64,000 nucleotides of DNA from Paraburkholderia sp. D15 (GCF_029910215.1 NZ_CP110395.1:1426001-1490000); one strand, 5' to 3'. Positions 53,404-63,203 are shown, counted from the stretch's first letter. The notes: generated by a model not told the origin, from the letters alone. Made by a program: numbers and translations.

Positions 53404-55230
53404 TCATAGCAGCGCAGATGTGCCTGGATGCGGGAGCCCGCGAATCAGTACACGGTTCGAGTCTGCCTCCCGGATAACGCATTGTACATAGCCGTTGGCC
53501 GGCGCGAAGTGGGCGAAAAACGGTTCGAGCAGGCGACTGCATGCGTACAGACTGACGGTGGCGAGCGCCGATGTTTCGATCGTCACCGTGATTTCAAGGC
53601 CGCGAACGAACGTTGGCATCGGTGGGATCGACAGCCATTGCATGGCCGATTTATGCGAGACGTCCGTGATAGCGTCGACGAGTGCGCGTGAGCCGTTGAT
53701 GTCGGAAGACAGCAAACGGAGCAGTTCCTTGAACGCCCCGACACTCACCGATCGCAACGTAAGCGCGTGTGGCGAAAGGCCGGCAATTAATTGCCATAGT
53801 GCGCGGTGCTCTTTTTGACTGGCATGGACGCTTGTGGGCGCACGCAATAGCGAGACCGGGCCCGGAAGATTTTCTGCCTCGTTGTACAGATCTCCATCCG
53901 GGTGGCCCACCGGTAGGGTCTGCGGAAAATTGCCATTGGTACAGGTCAGGCGGACCAGAAGCTGGCCTGTGGCATGCGGAGCCGGCTGTCCGTCGAGATC
54001 GACAAGCATTATCCCCGTGCGGTGCCGGACTTCACGCATTTCTGCCTGGTCACATGCCAGCCAGTAAAGCGACGTGGTATTGCTTGCATGTTGGTGAACA
54101 AAACCGTGATACGGAGATAGAGTTGTTTCCCCCATGGCGTCCGGCGAAAGGTCTTTTGTCCACCGGACGGCATCGATCGAACGCACGGTGATATCCCGCA
54201 TGCCCAGCATTTGCGGCGCGACCGTGTAAGTTGCTGCTTCTGACGTGAGGGTAACGGGCGTGGCATCGCGACCGAACGCATTCACGATAGGGGTGCAGCC
54301 GAGCTGAAAGTGATCGACTGTAACGGCATCGAGCTGCGAGCGCAGGCGTGTGGCTTCGGCAACGTCGACCACCGGAAGGTGCAAGGTCATTTGCCGACAC
54401 GGTCCTGCGACACGCGCCAGCATCGCCATATCCAGATCCACGAAAGCAAATTTGTCCGGGAAAGCGAAGTATTCGCGTAACAGTCGCCATGGGGCATGTG
54501 CCTGCCCGCTGTCAGGCATCAGGGCGTCCTGCTCCTCGTAGCCGGCGGCGGCGAGCGGGACCTTCGTCAAGGCTTTCCATCGATCGTTCGTGTCACTCTC
54601 GATAAAAGCCTTGGGCACGTGTAGCAGGAGCGCGTCAGTCAACGCGGCAACGAATGCCGGTGCGCCATGAAGGTGTAGACGCAGCCAGTCCGGCATGGCA
54701 TCACGAAAGGCCGTCTCGTCTGTCAGTGACGCGAATGTGATCGAGAGCAGGACTGAGGTGTTCGAAGGAAGTTGTCGCGCCGGTGATGCGGCGGACGCAG
54801 GCGTGACGCGGACCGCCTTGATCGTGATGGGTGCAAGCGTGACGTCGTACCCGGTCCGGAACCGGCAGGTGCCATTGCGATCCTCCAGTTCGGTGCCGCG
54901 CGGCACGATCAGCGGTGCAGTCAACTGGCTCGCCGTGGTACTGATGTGGAACTGTGCGATCGCGCAGGATGGGACAGGACGTAGCTGTTCGGGAAAGAGC
55001 GTGTCGATAAGCGCTTCACTGAACTGCGGATAGTCGTCATCCAGCCTGGCGCTAATACGGGCGCCGAGCAGGGCAAAGGTCTGCAGGAGCCGGCTGACAT
55101 GCAGATCGGCGATCTCACCGTCCGTTAGTCCGAGTCGCGCGGCGATCTTCGGATAATGTCCCGCGAAGTCCTGCACCGAGTGACGTAATAGCGCCAGCTC
55201 GCGCTCGTAATGGGGCAGCAGTTCATCCAT
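53404..55230 (-). CDS. tssF: T6SS baseplate subunit TssF (orphan copy 2)
   Basis: 608 residues, same length and start as the copy at 15817, with roughly 27 differences clustered at the two ends (for example LLRHSVQDFAGHYP near residue 20 and FAPANGYVQCVIREADSNRV near the C-terminus). The middle is nearly identical. Intact, so both copies could be used. Again the last gene of a leftward trio with no other baseplate gene nearby. Confidence 0.85.
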   Translation of the reverse strand: MDELLPHYERELALLRHSVQDFAGHYPKIAARLGLTDGEIADLHVSRLLQTFALLGARISARLDDDYPQFSEALIDTLFPEQLRPVPSCAIAQFHISTTASQLTAPLIVPRGTELEDRNGTCRFRTGYDVTLAPITIKAVRVTPASAASPARQLPSNTSVLLSITFASLTDETAFRDAMPDWLRLHLHGAPAFVAALTDALLLHVPKAFIESDTNDRWKALTKVPLAAAGYEEQDALMPDSGQAHAPWRLLREYFAFPDKFAFVDLDMAMLARVAGPCRQMTLHLPVVDVAEATRLRSQLDAVTVDHFQLGCTPIVNAFGRDATPVTLTSEAATYTVAPQMLGMRDITVRSIDAVRWTKDLSPDAMGETTLSPYHGFVHQHASNTTSLYWLACDQAEMREVRHRTGIMLVDLDGQPAPHATGQLLVRLTCTNGNFPQTLPVGHPDGDLYNEAENLPGPVSLLRAPTSVHASQKEHRALWQLIAGLSPHALTLRSVSVGAFKELLRLLSSDINGSRALVDAITDVSHKSAMQWLSIPPMPTFVRGLEITVTIETSALATVSLYACSRLLEPFFAHFAPANGYVQCVIREADSNRVLIRGLPHPGTSALL

Positions 55231-55241
55231 CGGCGATCAGT

Positions 55242-55757
55242 TCAGCGCTGCCGGAACGGCGGCTCCCATTCATGGGGTAGCGAATCGGGGTCAAGCCAGC
55301 GCAATTGGCGGAACGCGCGATAGATCACGACAAGACACGGCAGTTTGACGACGGCGAAAGCAAACATCACCCAGGCGAGATCCGCATCGACAGGTGTCGG
55401 CCCTGACTTCAGATAGAAGGCTAACGCCAGCAACGGCAGGTAAAGTGCCATGGCGCCAAACGATAGCCAGCGAAAGAAGCGGACCGCCCAACGCTTGCCG
55501 CTTCCGACGCCGATGCCGACGGTAAGCATGAGAATCGCGAGAACGATCCAGGCCGGCAGGAAAATGTCGTCGTCGGTCATGCCCTTCAACGCGGCGGCGC
55601 TATCGACGAGCTCGACGAACGTCAACCCGGCCCCGAGGAAAAAGGCCCCTCCGGCGACGGCTGCCTGCTTCGGCGCGCCCGGCGGCCGATTACCCGGTCG
55701 CTCGGTCGGAATGGCCTGGCCGGTGTCTGTCGCAGCGCGTTGATCGGGGGGCGTCAT
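55242..55757 (-). CDS. Four-helix membrane protein of the tssF trio (copy 2)
   Basis: 171 residues from the ATG at 55757, which overlaps the upstream stop as ATGA. The protein is identical to the one encoded at 17655-18170, with four membrane segments and a C-terminal EWEPPFRQR tail. Complete identity in a duplicated gene indicates recent conversion or strong constraint. Function unknown. Confidence 0.7.
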   Translation of the reverse strand: MTPPDQRAATDTGQAIPTERPGNRPPGAPKQAAVAGGAFFLGAGLTFVELVDSAAALKGMTDDDIFLPAWIVLAILMLTVGIGVGSGKRWAVRFFRWLSFGAMALYLPLLALAFYLKSGPTPVDADLAWVMFAFAVVKLPCLVVIYRAFRQLRWLDPDSLPHEWEPPFRQR

Positions 55758-56905
55758 TGAACGTACTCCGGATGGTGGCTGACGCCAACCTGAAATTGCA
55801 GAACGGGCGCGGGCTGGCCGGTCCGGTCCGCGTTGTTCAGACGTTGCGGCATGAGCAGATGGGCTGGGTGATCGGGATCGCGCCGTGAAGGCTCGGTCAT
55901 CCACTCGAGACTGTGCGTGAGCATATCGGGCGGATCGACGCCGTACACGCCGGTACCGTAGATCGTGGCCATGTAAGCGGGTGCTTCGATGGTTCTCAGC
56001 AGTATCAGCTCGTGACGGGCGGCGAGGAGCTTTTGCTGCGCTGTGCGTACGCTGTTGGCGAGGCTGCTGGCTTGTTGCCGCATCTGGTTGGCCTGCTGGC
56101 GCATCTTTAACTGATCGGGATTGTCCAGGTTGGCGTGAGTGAAGCGATCGATGGCCTGGCGTTGATCTGCCAGCCGCCGGCCTGCCTGGGTGACTTCTTC
56201 GGCTGCTTCACCGACTTCGCGGGCAGCTTTGGGCATGGACGCGAGCGTGCGCGCGCCACTAACCGCGAGATCCGGTAAGACCAGAATCGGGCCGACCGTC
56301 TCTACCATCTTGTAGTGCCAGGAGTTTTCGAGCTGCTTTTTCCGTACCTCGTCACCCCGTAGTTCGTAGGTGAGCATCCTGCTGTCTTCTGCCAGCAGCA
56401 GGAGCGCTGCCGCCCCGGCGACCACGCCGAGAACCGGCGCAAGCGCGACACCGGTCGCAAACAGGGCGCCTAACGAGACGACACCTGCAAGGACACCGAA
56501 CGTGTCGCCTGCGACCGCTGCGGCATCGAAACCAGTCTTGTGGTTTTCGATGAAGGTGCGTGCTTTCGCCAGGCCCTGTCCGAAGCCCGAGGGGCCATTT
56601 GTACTGCCGCTCACTGCCGATGTAAGCCGTTTCGTCCACGCCTGTGACAACTGATGGATGGTTTGCGGATCGGCGCTGCTGAGCGGATCGGGGACACCGA
56701 GGGGAAGACGCGACGACGTGACGACGAGGGTCACCGCATCGCCGTCACGATCCGGGACGGAAGGTCTCAACCGGACGGCACTCAGGCCATCAAAGAAAAT
56801 CACACCGGCTTTGGCGCCAAGCACGCGGTCAGCAAATTTCGACAAATGAAATTCGGCGTCAGGTCGATGACAATATGGTTCCCACAATGCGACTGACTTC
56901 GGCAT
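55754..56905 (-). CDS. T6SS-island protein with hydrophobic hairpin and coiled coil (copy 2)
   Basis: 383 residues with about four substitutions relative to the copy at 18167 (for example GLSAVRL for GLCAVRL and LEWMTEP for LEWITEP). Same plan: soluble N-terminal domain, hydrophobic hairpin at about 132-180, long Gln/Ala-rich coiled coil at about 225-300. First gene of the leftward trio, divergent from vgrG. Function unknown. Confidence 0.65.
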   Translation of the reverse strand: MPKSVALWEPYCHRPDAEFHLSKFADRVLGAKAGVIFFDGLSAVRLRPSVPDRDGDAVTLVVTSSRLPLGVPDPLSSADPQTIHQLSQAWTKRLTSAVSGSTNGPSGFGQGLAKARTFIENHKTGFDAAAVAGDTFGVLAGVVSLGALFATGVALAPVLGVVAGAAALLLLAEDSRMLTYELRGDEVRKKQLENSWHYKMVETVGPILVLPDLAVSGARTLASMPKAAREVGEAAEEVTQAGRRLADQRQAIDRFTHANLDNPDQLKMRQQANQMRQQASSLANSVRTAQQKLLAARHELILLRTIEAPAYMATIYGTGVYGVDPPDMLTHSLEWMTEPSRRDPDHPAHLLMPQRLNNADRTGQPAPVLQFQVGVSHHPEYVQ

Positions 56906-57248
56906 GGCGTCGAATTAATAATGCTGAATAGATAGCTTTGAAAATAACTGCGTTTGGCGAACCGGTCCGTTAGCCGCGGACGTCAATATAATCCGGACTC
57001 GCCGCAGAGGCCAGCAGTTAGCCTCGCTCAGGGGGAAATTCTCGATGATACGAGGCGGCCAAGGTAAAGATACCGAATGTTTCTGAAAGTCGGAAATTAT
57101 TTCGATGTCGATTTCGATAGCAGATGACGATGCATTATAGATGACAGTGTCAAATATTTATCCTGATGCTCCGCGCGCGCGATTCGTGGATTATTATTTC
57201 GCCGCTTGAATGCCATTAATAAGGGCGAAGGCATTCTGAGGGAGGCAT
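56906..57248. other. Divergent promoter region upstream of vgrG (copy 2)
   Basis: No gene. It keeps the TATAAT seen in copy 1, but the stretch from about 57000 to 57190 has many substitutions and small indels relative to copy 1, so expression of the two vgrG operons could differ. Confidence 0.5.
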
Positions 57249-59381
57249 ATGCAGCTGTCAGATATCGCAGGTTTCATGAATCTGCAAAACAGTCGTTTGC
57301 TGACTGTCAAAACACCGCTTGCAGGGACGTCGGAACTTGTTCTCGGGGACTTCCAGTGCAGCGAAGGGCTGTCGACGCTGTTCGACATACAGCTTGGCCT
57401 GGCGTCGCGCAATGCGAACATCGAACTGAAGCAGATGATCGGCCAGCCCGTGACGGTGTCGCTGCAATTGACGAACGCGTTGAGTAGTAGTGAGGCCCGG
57501 TATTTTCACGGCTACGTGACGCATTTCGCGCACGTCGGCACTGACGGCGGACTCGCGAGCTATACCGCATCGGTACGCCCGTGGCTCTGGATGCTGTCGC
57601 GACGCGTCGATTCGCGCATCTTCCAGGATCAGAATGTCCAGGACATTCTCGGCAAGGTTTTTTTCCAGTACGCGAAGCTCGCGTCGTACGAGTTTCGCGT
57701 CTCGCGCGCGATCAAGCCGTACAGCTATTGCACGCAGTACCGTGAAACGGATCTCAACTTTGTCCTGCGCCTGATGGATCAGGAGGGCTTGTACTTCTAT
57801 TTCGAGCACACGAAGGACGGCCACAAGCTCATCGTGACGGATATGTCCACTAATGCGAAGCCGATCGACGGACAGGTCGCGCTGCGCTATGCGGCCGGCG
57901 AGACGTTCGAAGATGAAGCGGTAGTCACACAGTGGGTCTCACAACGCCAGCTTTCCTCGGACACCGTCAGCGTCAAGACTTTCGACTATAAGGTGCCAAA
58001 TGCGCGGCGCTACGTCTCGGGTGATACGCCGATCGAGCAGGGCGACGTCGACCATTACGAGGTGTACGACTACCTGGGATTGCACGGCTTCGATTCGACG
58101 GATCGCGGTGAGGAACTCGCGCGCTTTCGCCTGGAAGCGTTGGCGGCTAACGGCAAGGCGTTCACGGGCTCGACCAATAGCCGCACGATGACGCCGAACC
58201 GGTATTTCGAGCTCACCGATCACTACGACCCGGGCAGTGGCAGCAAGGAAGATCAGCAGTTCCTGATCACGGCTGTTCGGCATCATGGGGTGAACAATTA
58301 CCAGTCCAACGAAGGCGCCGCGTCGTACTCGGCGAGCTTCCAGTGCATCCGCAAGAAGATTCCCTACCGGACTACGTCGTCAATTCCCCGTCCTGTCATT
58401 GCGGGACCGCAGACAGCCATCGTGGTGGGCCCCAAAGGCGAAGAGATCTTCACCGACAGCCTGGGGCGGGTGAAAGTGCAGTTCCATTGGGATCGGTTGG
58501 GCCAGAAGAACGCGAGCAGTTCGTGCTGGGTGCGCGTGGGGCAACCGTGGGCGGGCGGTGGTTTCGGCGCCATCCAGATTCCGCGGATTGGCGACGAGGT
58601 GGTGGTTTCATTCCTTGACGGAAATCCAGACCGGCCCCTAATTACATCGCGCGTCTATAACGCGCAGAACATGCCGCCTTGGGCACTGCCGGCTAACGCG
58701 ACGCAGAGCGGCTTTCTGACGCGTTCGAGCAAGGGGGCGACAGCCGCCAACGCCAATGCAATCCGCTTCGAGGACAAGCTTGGCGAGGAAGAAGTATGGA
58801 TTCACGCGGAGAAGGATCAGCGCATCGAAGTCGAGAACGACGAATCGCATACGGTAGGCCGTGACCGCACCAAAACGATTGACCGGGATGAAACCACCCA
58901 GGTCTTGCGGAACCGGACTGAAACGGTGGATGGTAACGAAACCATCACGGTGCACCAGAATCGCACCGAGCGGGTCGATCTGAACGAGACCATTTCAATT
59001 GGCGAGAACCGGACCGAAACGGTCGGTGCCAATGAAACCGTGACGATCGGCGGGGCGAAGGCCGAAACCGTAGCGTTGGCGAAGGCGGAAACCATCGGAC
59101 TCGCCAAGGCCCTGACCGTCGGCGCGGCCTATCAGGTGACGGTGGCCGGTGGCATGAATACGAGTGTCGGCCTGGCCCAGGGAGAGGAAGTCGGGCTCAG
59201 CAAACAGACGATGGTGGGTAAAACGTATGTCATCCAGGCTGGCGACCGCTTCGAGGTTCGGGTCGGTAAATCGGTGCTCGTCATGACGTCGGATGGCGCG
59301 GTCACGATCAACGGCAGTACCTTCGATTTTTCCGCGAGCGGGCCGGTCCAGATCAGCGGTAAGGACGTCGACATCAACTGA
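57249..59381 (+). CDS. vgrG: T6SS spike protein VgrG (copy 2)
   Basis: A 710-residue VgrG, about 97-98% identical to copy 1. The start is ATG (GAGGGAGG about 4 bp upstream), against GTG in copy 1, so this copy may be better translated. Same gp27/gp5 core and beta-helical needle ending VQISGKDVDIN, no effector extension. It carries the tip and toxin encoded directly downstream. Confidence 0.93.
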   Translation: MQLSDIAGFMNLQNSRLLTVKTPLAGTSELVLGDFQCSEGLSTLFDIQLGLASRNANIELKQMIGQPVTVSLQLTNALSSSEARYFHGYVTHFAHVGTDGGLASYTASVRPWLWMLSRRVDSRIFQDQNVQDILGKVFFQYAKLASYEFRVSRAIKPYSYCTQYRETDLNFVLRLMDQEGLYFYFEHTKDGHKLIVTDMSTNAKPIDGQVALRYAAGETFEDEAVVTQWVSQRQLSSDTVSVKTFDYKVPNARRYVSGDTPIEQGDVDHYEVYDYLGLHGFDSTDRGEELARFRLEALAANGKAFTGSTNSRTMTPNRYFELTDHYDPGSGSKEDQQFLITAVRHHGVNNYQSNEGAASYSASFQCIRKKIPYRTTSSIPRPVIAGPQTAIVVGPKGEEIFTDSLGRVKVQFHWDRLGQKNASSSCWVRVGQPWAGGGFGAIQIPRIGDEVVVSFLDGNPDRPLITSRVYNAQNMPPWALPANATQSGFLTRSSKGATAANANAIRFEDKLGEEEVWIHAEKDQRIEVENDESHTVGRDRTKTIDRDETTQVLRNRTETVDGNETITVHQNRTERVDLNETISIGENRTETVGANETVTIGGAKAETVALAKAETIGLAKALTVGAAYQVTVAGGMNTSVGLAQGEEVGLSKQTMVGKTYVIQAGDRFEVRVGKSVLVMTSDGAVTINGSTFDFSASGPVQISGKDVDIN

Positions 59382-59392
59382 CCGGCCTGCTC

Positions 59393-60769
59393 ATGGACTT
59401 TCGCAACCTCACGCCTTTCCAGGCGCTGTGTTTCAGCGCGCTGGATGTCGACGACCGGGAGCATCGCGTCATTGCGATGAAGGTCGGTTACAGGCTGACC
59501 GCGCGGGACGGTGCCGGCTTCATGGCTGAAGTGCTCGACGACGAACCCGTTCCGCTTTGCATGGCGGACGAATACGAAGGCGAAGTAGGCGAGTCCTGTG
59601 TGCGTGAGGAGAGCGACCTCGCTCCCTACAAACCGCGCTGCGACGTCGTGCTGCGTGGCGCGGCTCATGCGCCAGGCGGACACGCCGTGCCGCGCTGGGA
59701 TGTCCGGATGCGCGTCAGCGAACCGTTGCCCGAGCCCGCAACATCCGTCGATGTTCCCCACCCGTTGTCGCCAGGCATGGCTTTGAATGCGCGGCAACGT
59801 GATGAGCTTGAATGCGCACGAATCGAGGAACAGCGGCAACGTGACGAAGCCCCCCGGTTTCGCGCTTTGCTGGACAAGACGCTACGTGTGACCGGACCGC
59901 GCCGTTTTCAGCGCGACGTGCTCACCCTGTGGCGTGGATGGCGCTTGATGAAACCTGAAGCCGCCTCGAGTGTATCCATGACGTGGGAGCATGCTTTTGG
60001 CGGGCGCAGCGTTGTTCGTAACCCGGAGCATTCGCGAGATCCGACGGCGCCGGAGTTCCTGCTCAATGAAGTGTGTTTCAGTAATCCGCCAGGCTGCGGC
60101 TGGCTCGACCAGCGGTATTTTCAAAGGGCTGGGAAGAGCGGCCAGGCTCTGCCACGCGCGATGCCGGCGCCGCGGATTGAAGCGATCAACGCACCAACGC
60201 GGCATTTGCTGTTTTGCAAACACCCCGAAGGCGATTCGACCGCGGCGCAAATGGCCGAAATCGCCCGGACCTACGGTGCAATACCGGCGGGATTCGGAGC
60301 CGTGGGGCGCGCCTGGGCGCCCCGCCTCGCCCTCGCGGGAACCTACGACGACGCGTGGCTGAAGCATCGGTGGCCTTATCTCCCGAAAGATTTCGACTTC
60401 GGCTACTGGAATTGTGCTCCGGCGGATCAGCAGATTCCGTATCCGTCACCGAACGCTCGCATCGAATTGTGGAATCTCACTTCCCCCGATCTCACGCCGG
60501 ATGGTCGTCTTTCGGTGGCGTTGCCTGGCCACCGGCCGTTCGTCTTACTGCGCTTCAGGAACGGCTACATGCTGCCGTTCCGGATGCTGCTCGATACGTT
60601 GATCGTCGATACCACGCAAATGATGCTGGTCTGTACCTACCGGATTCGCGTCCCCGCCGATGCGCCGGTGCGCGTCGCCGAGTTGCGCTATGAGACCGAC
60701 CCGGCGGCGCCGCTCGTCGCCGCGCCAGCGCCGGCGAATGCGAACCTGACCCAGCAGGAGACCGTCTAG
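59393..60769 (+). CDS. DUF2169 T6SS effector adaptor (copy 2)
   Basis: 458 residues, equal in length to copy 1. It differs mostly in the first 245 residues (LEREERQR-type changes such as ECARIEEQRQRDEAP and QRYFQRAGKSGQALP), while the last third is almost identical. It starts 12 bp after vgrG and ends 2 bp before the DUF4150 gene. Expected to load the toxin 2/tip complex onto VgrG. Confidence 0.9.
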   Translation: MDFRNLTPFQALCFSALDVDDREHRVIAMKVGYRLTARDGAGFMAEVLDDEPVPLCMADEYEGEVGESCVREESDLAPYKPRCDVVLRGAAHAPGGHAVPRWDVRMRVSEPLPEPATSVDVPHPLSPGMALNARQRDELECARIEEQRQRDEAPRFRALLDKTLRVTGPRRFQRDVLTLWRGWRLMKPEAASSVSMTWEHAFGGRSVVRNPEHSRDPTAPEFLLNEVCFSNPPGCGWLDQRYFQRAGKSGQALPRAMPAPRIEAINAPTRHLLFCKHPEGDSTAAQMAEIARTYGAIPAGFGAVGRAWAPRLALAGTYDDAWLKHRWPYLPKDFDFGYWNCAPADQQIPYPSPNARIELWNLTSPDLTPDGRLSVALPGHRPFVLLRFRNGYMLPFRMLLDTLIVDTTQMMLVCTYRIRVPADAPVRVAELRYETDPAAPLVAAPAPANANLTQQETV

Positions 60770-60771
60770 TT

Positions 60772-61128
60772 ATGGCCGAAAACTATGTGGCCCGCCAGGA
60801 GAGCGGATGGCGTGTCGTCAGCATTGTTCCTGATGTCTGCAAGACCCCGATGGGCGGCGCTACGCCACCTGTGCCGTATCCCGTCGTCGCGGAGCTCGGC
60901 GATGCGGTCCAGGTCGCGAAAAGCGTGCGTGCCAACGGGTACCCAGTGGTGGTGTTCGACATGAGCAAGGTGCCGACCACCAAGGGCGACGAAGCCGGCA
61001 AGGCAATGGGCGTGAAGAGCAACACGGACGCGGGCAACTGCTATCCGAAAACGCACAGCTCGACAGTCCGTGCCGAGGGAAAGCTCGTGATTCGTCACGA
61101 CGACCTGTTCTGGATGAATGGGCCATAA
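60772..61128 (+). CDS. DUF4150 PAAR-like tip protein (copy 2)
   Basis: 118 residues, one substitution (VPTTKG for VPSTKG) relative to the copy at 23188. Same CKTPMGGATPPVPYPVVAEL core and HDDLFWMNGP end. Near-identity of the tip while toxins differ fits a common delivery platform with changeable cargo. Confidence 0.9.
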   Translation: MAENYVARQESGWRVVSIVPDVCKTPMGGATPPVPYPVVAELGDAVQVAKSVRANGYPVVVFDMSKVPTTKGDEAGKAMGVKSNTDAGNCYPKTHSSTVRAEGKLVIRHDDLFWMNGP

Positions 61129-61134
61129 GAAGAA

Positions 61135-62283
61135 ATGCCAGACACGATACCGACACTCAATATCACGATCAGCAAGGGGTTCCGGAAGTTGCCGGATGGC
61201 AACACGCTGGGCTTCTGGCCGGAATCGGACGGCGTGGTCATGCAGGAGTGGCAGGGGCAGGATGGGAAGGGAGACCTGCTGAGTCAGGAAACCTACGATT
61301 ACGCTAAGTACGCGCAATACCGGGCGCAGCATCCCGATCTGAAATTGCCTGACCTGTCTGCGCCGAAGACTGGCAACACCGTCGGCAAGGTGGTGGGCGA
61401 GACGTCGGTGACGCTGCCGACCATTACGGTGACCGCTAACCCGCCGCCCAAACCCGAGACCGCTACCGAAGTTGGGTTTTGGGGGGCTGTGGGTGGATGG
61501 GTTCACGGCGGGCTTGATGCGGCTGGGTTGATCCCCGGGCTGGGTGCGGTTCCTGATCTGCTCAACGCGGGTATCTATGCTGCTGAAGGCGATTTCGTCA
61601 ATGCAGAGATCTCTGCGGTCGCTGCGATTCCAGTCGTGGGTGATGCAGCCTTGGCAGGCAAGTATGCCGTCAAGGGTGGAGAATTGGCGGTAAAGGAAGG
61701 AGAGAAGCTAGCTGCCAGGGAAGCAGAGAAAGTGGTGGCAAAAGAGGCCGAGGAGAAGGCGGCGAAGGAACTGGCCGAGAAGGAAACCAAGCAGGCAGAA
61801 AAGGATGCCGAGAAGTCTGCTGGTGAAGAAGCTTCCAAACCGCCATCGGGTAAGGACGGGGGCAAGGTCAAAGGCGGCCCGTGTGATCATCTGAAACAGG
61901 GTTCTGGGAAAGGTCCGTACCGCGGCGGCGCGCACAGTAAGACCAGCAAACCTGCCAATGACGGCAAGGACTCGCATCACATGCCTGCCGATGATGTGAG
62001 CTCACTCAAACGAAGCGACGGCCCCGCGATTCAGATGGAGCCTGACGACCATGCTGCGACTAGTAGCAATGGCCAGAACGGCAATTTGGGCAAAGCCTAC
62101 CGAAACATGATCAAAGGCCTTTTGCAGGATGGCAAATGGCGCGAGGCGATGCTGAAGGAAATTCTGGATGTCCGTCGAATTGCCGCAGGAATTGACGATC
62201 CCCGAAAGTACAATGAGGCGATGCTCGAAATGCTGGAGTATTTCAAGTGTCTGGAGAAGAATGGTTTGTTACCAATGAGATGA
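61135..62283 (+). CDS. T6SS toxin 2 with a different HNH-like nuclease tip
   Basis: 382 residues. The first ~180 are nearly identical to toxin 1 (delivery domain and pretoxin IPGLGAVPDLLNAGIYAAEG). The coiled coil is similar but diverged, and from about residue 235 the sequence is unrelated. The C-terminal domain has YRGGAHSKTSKP, KDSHHMPADD (H281, H282) and GPAIQMEPDDHAATSS (296-311; H306), the arrangement of an HNH-family toxin nuclease common at the ends of Rhs and VgrG-linked toxins. It should cut DNA in rival cells. Immunity is likely encoded at 62287, 3 bp downstream. Confidence 0.8.
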   Translation: MPDTIPTLNITISKGFRKLPDGNTLGFWPESDGVVMQEWQGQDGKGDLLSQETYDYAKYAQYRAQHPDLKLPDLSAPKTGNTVGKVVGETSVTLPTITVTANPPPKPETATEVGFWGAVGGWVHGGLDAAGLIPGLGAVPDLLNAGIYAAEGDFVNAEISAVAAIPVVGDAALAGKYAVKGGELAVKEGEKLAAREAEKVVAKEAEEKAAKELAEKETKQAEKDAEKSAGEEASKPPSGKDGGKVKGGPCDHLKQGSGKGPYRGGAHSKTSKPANDGKDSHHMPADDVSSLKRSDGPAIQMEPDDHAATSSNGQNGNLGKAYRNMIKGLLQDGKWREAMLKEILDVRRIAAGIDDPRKYNEAMLEMLEYFKCLEKNGLLPMR

Positions 62284-62286
62284 GCC

Positions 62287-62736
62287 ATGGATCGCAAGAA
62301 GGTATATGAGATTTTCCCGCAAACCGGTGTTGCCGAGATTCGCTTCGGCATGTCGCCTGACGAAGTCGAACGCTTCTGGGGTGCGCCGTCGCGCAAGTTG
62401 AAAAATTTCCTAGGAAACAGATCCGAGGTGCGTGATGCGGAGTTGATGACCTATGCCGCAGATGAGACCGTGGCAGAGATCGGTTTCCCGTCGTCGTATG
62501 CAAACGTGACCGTCCAAGGGGTGCAGATTTTCCAACAGGCACACAGCCGAACGATTTCGGAATTGCACGCCCTCGACTCTGATGCGTACGAGGGCGATGG
62601 CTTCATTGTCTTCAGGACGCTCGGTGTTAGTCTTTCGGGCTTCCGCGGAGATGATTTCAAGGCGCTCACCGTGACAGCGTTCAGGATCGGATGGTGGGAT
62701 GAGTCATTGAAAGACATGGCACCCATGACCGCTTAA
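62287..62736 (+). CDS. Candidate immunity protein for toxin 2
   Basis: 149 residues, soluble. It starts 3 bp after the toxin stop, so it is translationally linked. Motifs: VAEIRFGMSPDEVERFWGAP near the N-terminus and VAEIGFPSSYANVTVQGVQI, the same 'h-x-F-x-M-S-x-x-E-V-x-x-h-x-G-x-P' pattern as the candidate immunity proteins at 24865 and 25361, although overall sequence differs. Shared fold with different surface is what one expects of immunity proteins against different nucleases. Assigned by position and pattern only. Confidence 0.65.
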   Translation: MDRKKVYEIFPQTGVAEIRFGMSPDEVERFWGAPSRKLKNFLGNRSEVRDAELMTYAADETVAEIGFPSSYANVTVQGVQIFQQAHSRTISELHALDSDAYEGDGFIVFRTLGVSLSGFRGDDFKALTVTAFRIGWWDESLKDMAPMTA

Positions 62737-62756
62737 CGTTCCCGTCGACAGTTTGA

Positions 62757-63203
62757 GTGCCCGCTCGAAGCTACGGCGGTCGATTGGTCTTTGAAGAGCG
62801 TTTAGATTACGTTCGTTTCCTGTTATGCGATCAACGGCGATATGTTTTCTGTTTCAATGCTTCCAGTGTCGGACACGTTCGTTTGGATAGCGGGAGTAAA
62901 GGCACCCTTCTGAAAGGCAATGCTCATGACGGATGCAACGCGGTCGCGCGGAAAAATTTAGCCACGGATTTTTACTCGTTGGCGACATTTCAGGGGTGCC
63001 TTTTTATTGGGGCTAGAGATGGAATCTACGAGCTAGGAGACGCGGGGCCGTTCCGCCTGCCTGCGAGCGATAAATGCCGTCTTGAAGGGGTTGCGAGCAT
63101 GGAGTCAAAGGATGGTGTGCTTTGCGCGTTGTCTTCGCCCAAGCTGGCAAGGTATGACGGCAATACATGGGAGATTTTTGAGAATCCCCACAATTTTCCC
63201 TGA
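62757..63203 (+). CDS. Unrecognised protein, possibly 5'-truncated
   Basis: 148 codons from a GTG at 62757 without a ribosome-binding site. The sequence (TDFYSLATFQGCLFIGARDG, LCALSSPKLARYDGNTWEIF) resembles blades of a beta-propeller, with strands of about 40-residue periodicity. It is probably the C-terminal remnant of a larger immunity or receptor-type protein, displaced when the toxin cassette was exchanged. The product ends abruptly at FENPHNFP. Low confidence that it is expressed. Confidence 0.35.
   Translation: MPARSYGGRLVFEERLDYVRFLLCDQRRYVFCFNASSVGHVRLDSGSKGTLLKGNAHDGCNAVARKNLATDFYSLATFQGCLFIGARDGIYELGDAGPFRLPASDKCRLEGVASMESKDGVLCALSSPKLARYDGNTWEIFENPHNFP

Larger units (their letters stand above)
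52551..61604 (+). repeat. Long direct repeat, copy 2 (T6SS effector island)
   Basis: Second copy of the block at 14881-24020, same gene order and strand. The left end abuts an integrase remnant, and the right end lies inside the toxin gene where the C-terminal domain changes. The intergenic part at about 53150-53403 does not match copy 1. Confidence 0.85.
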
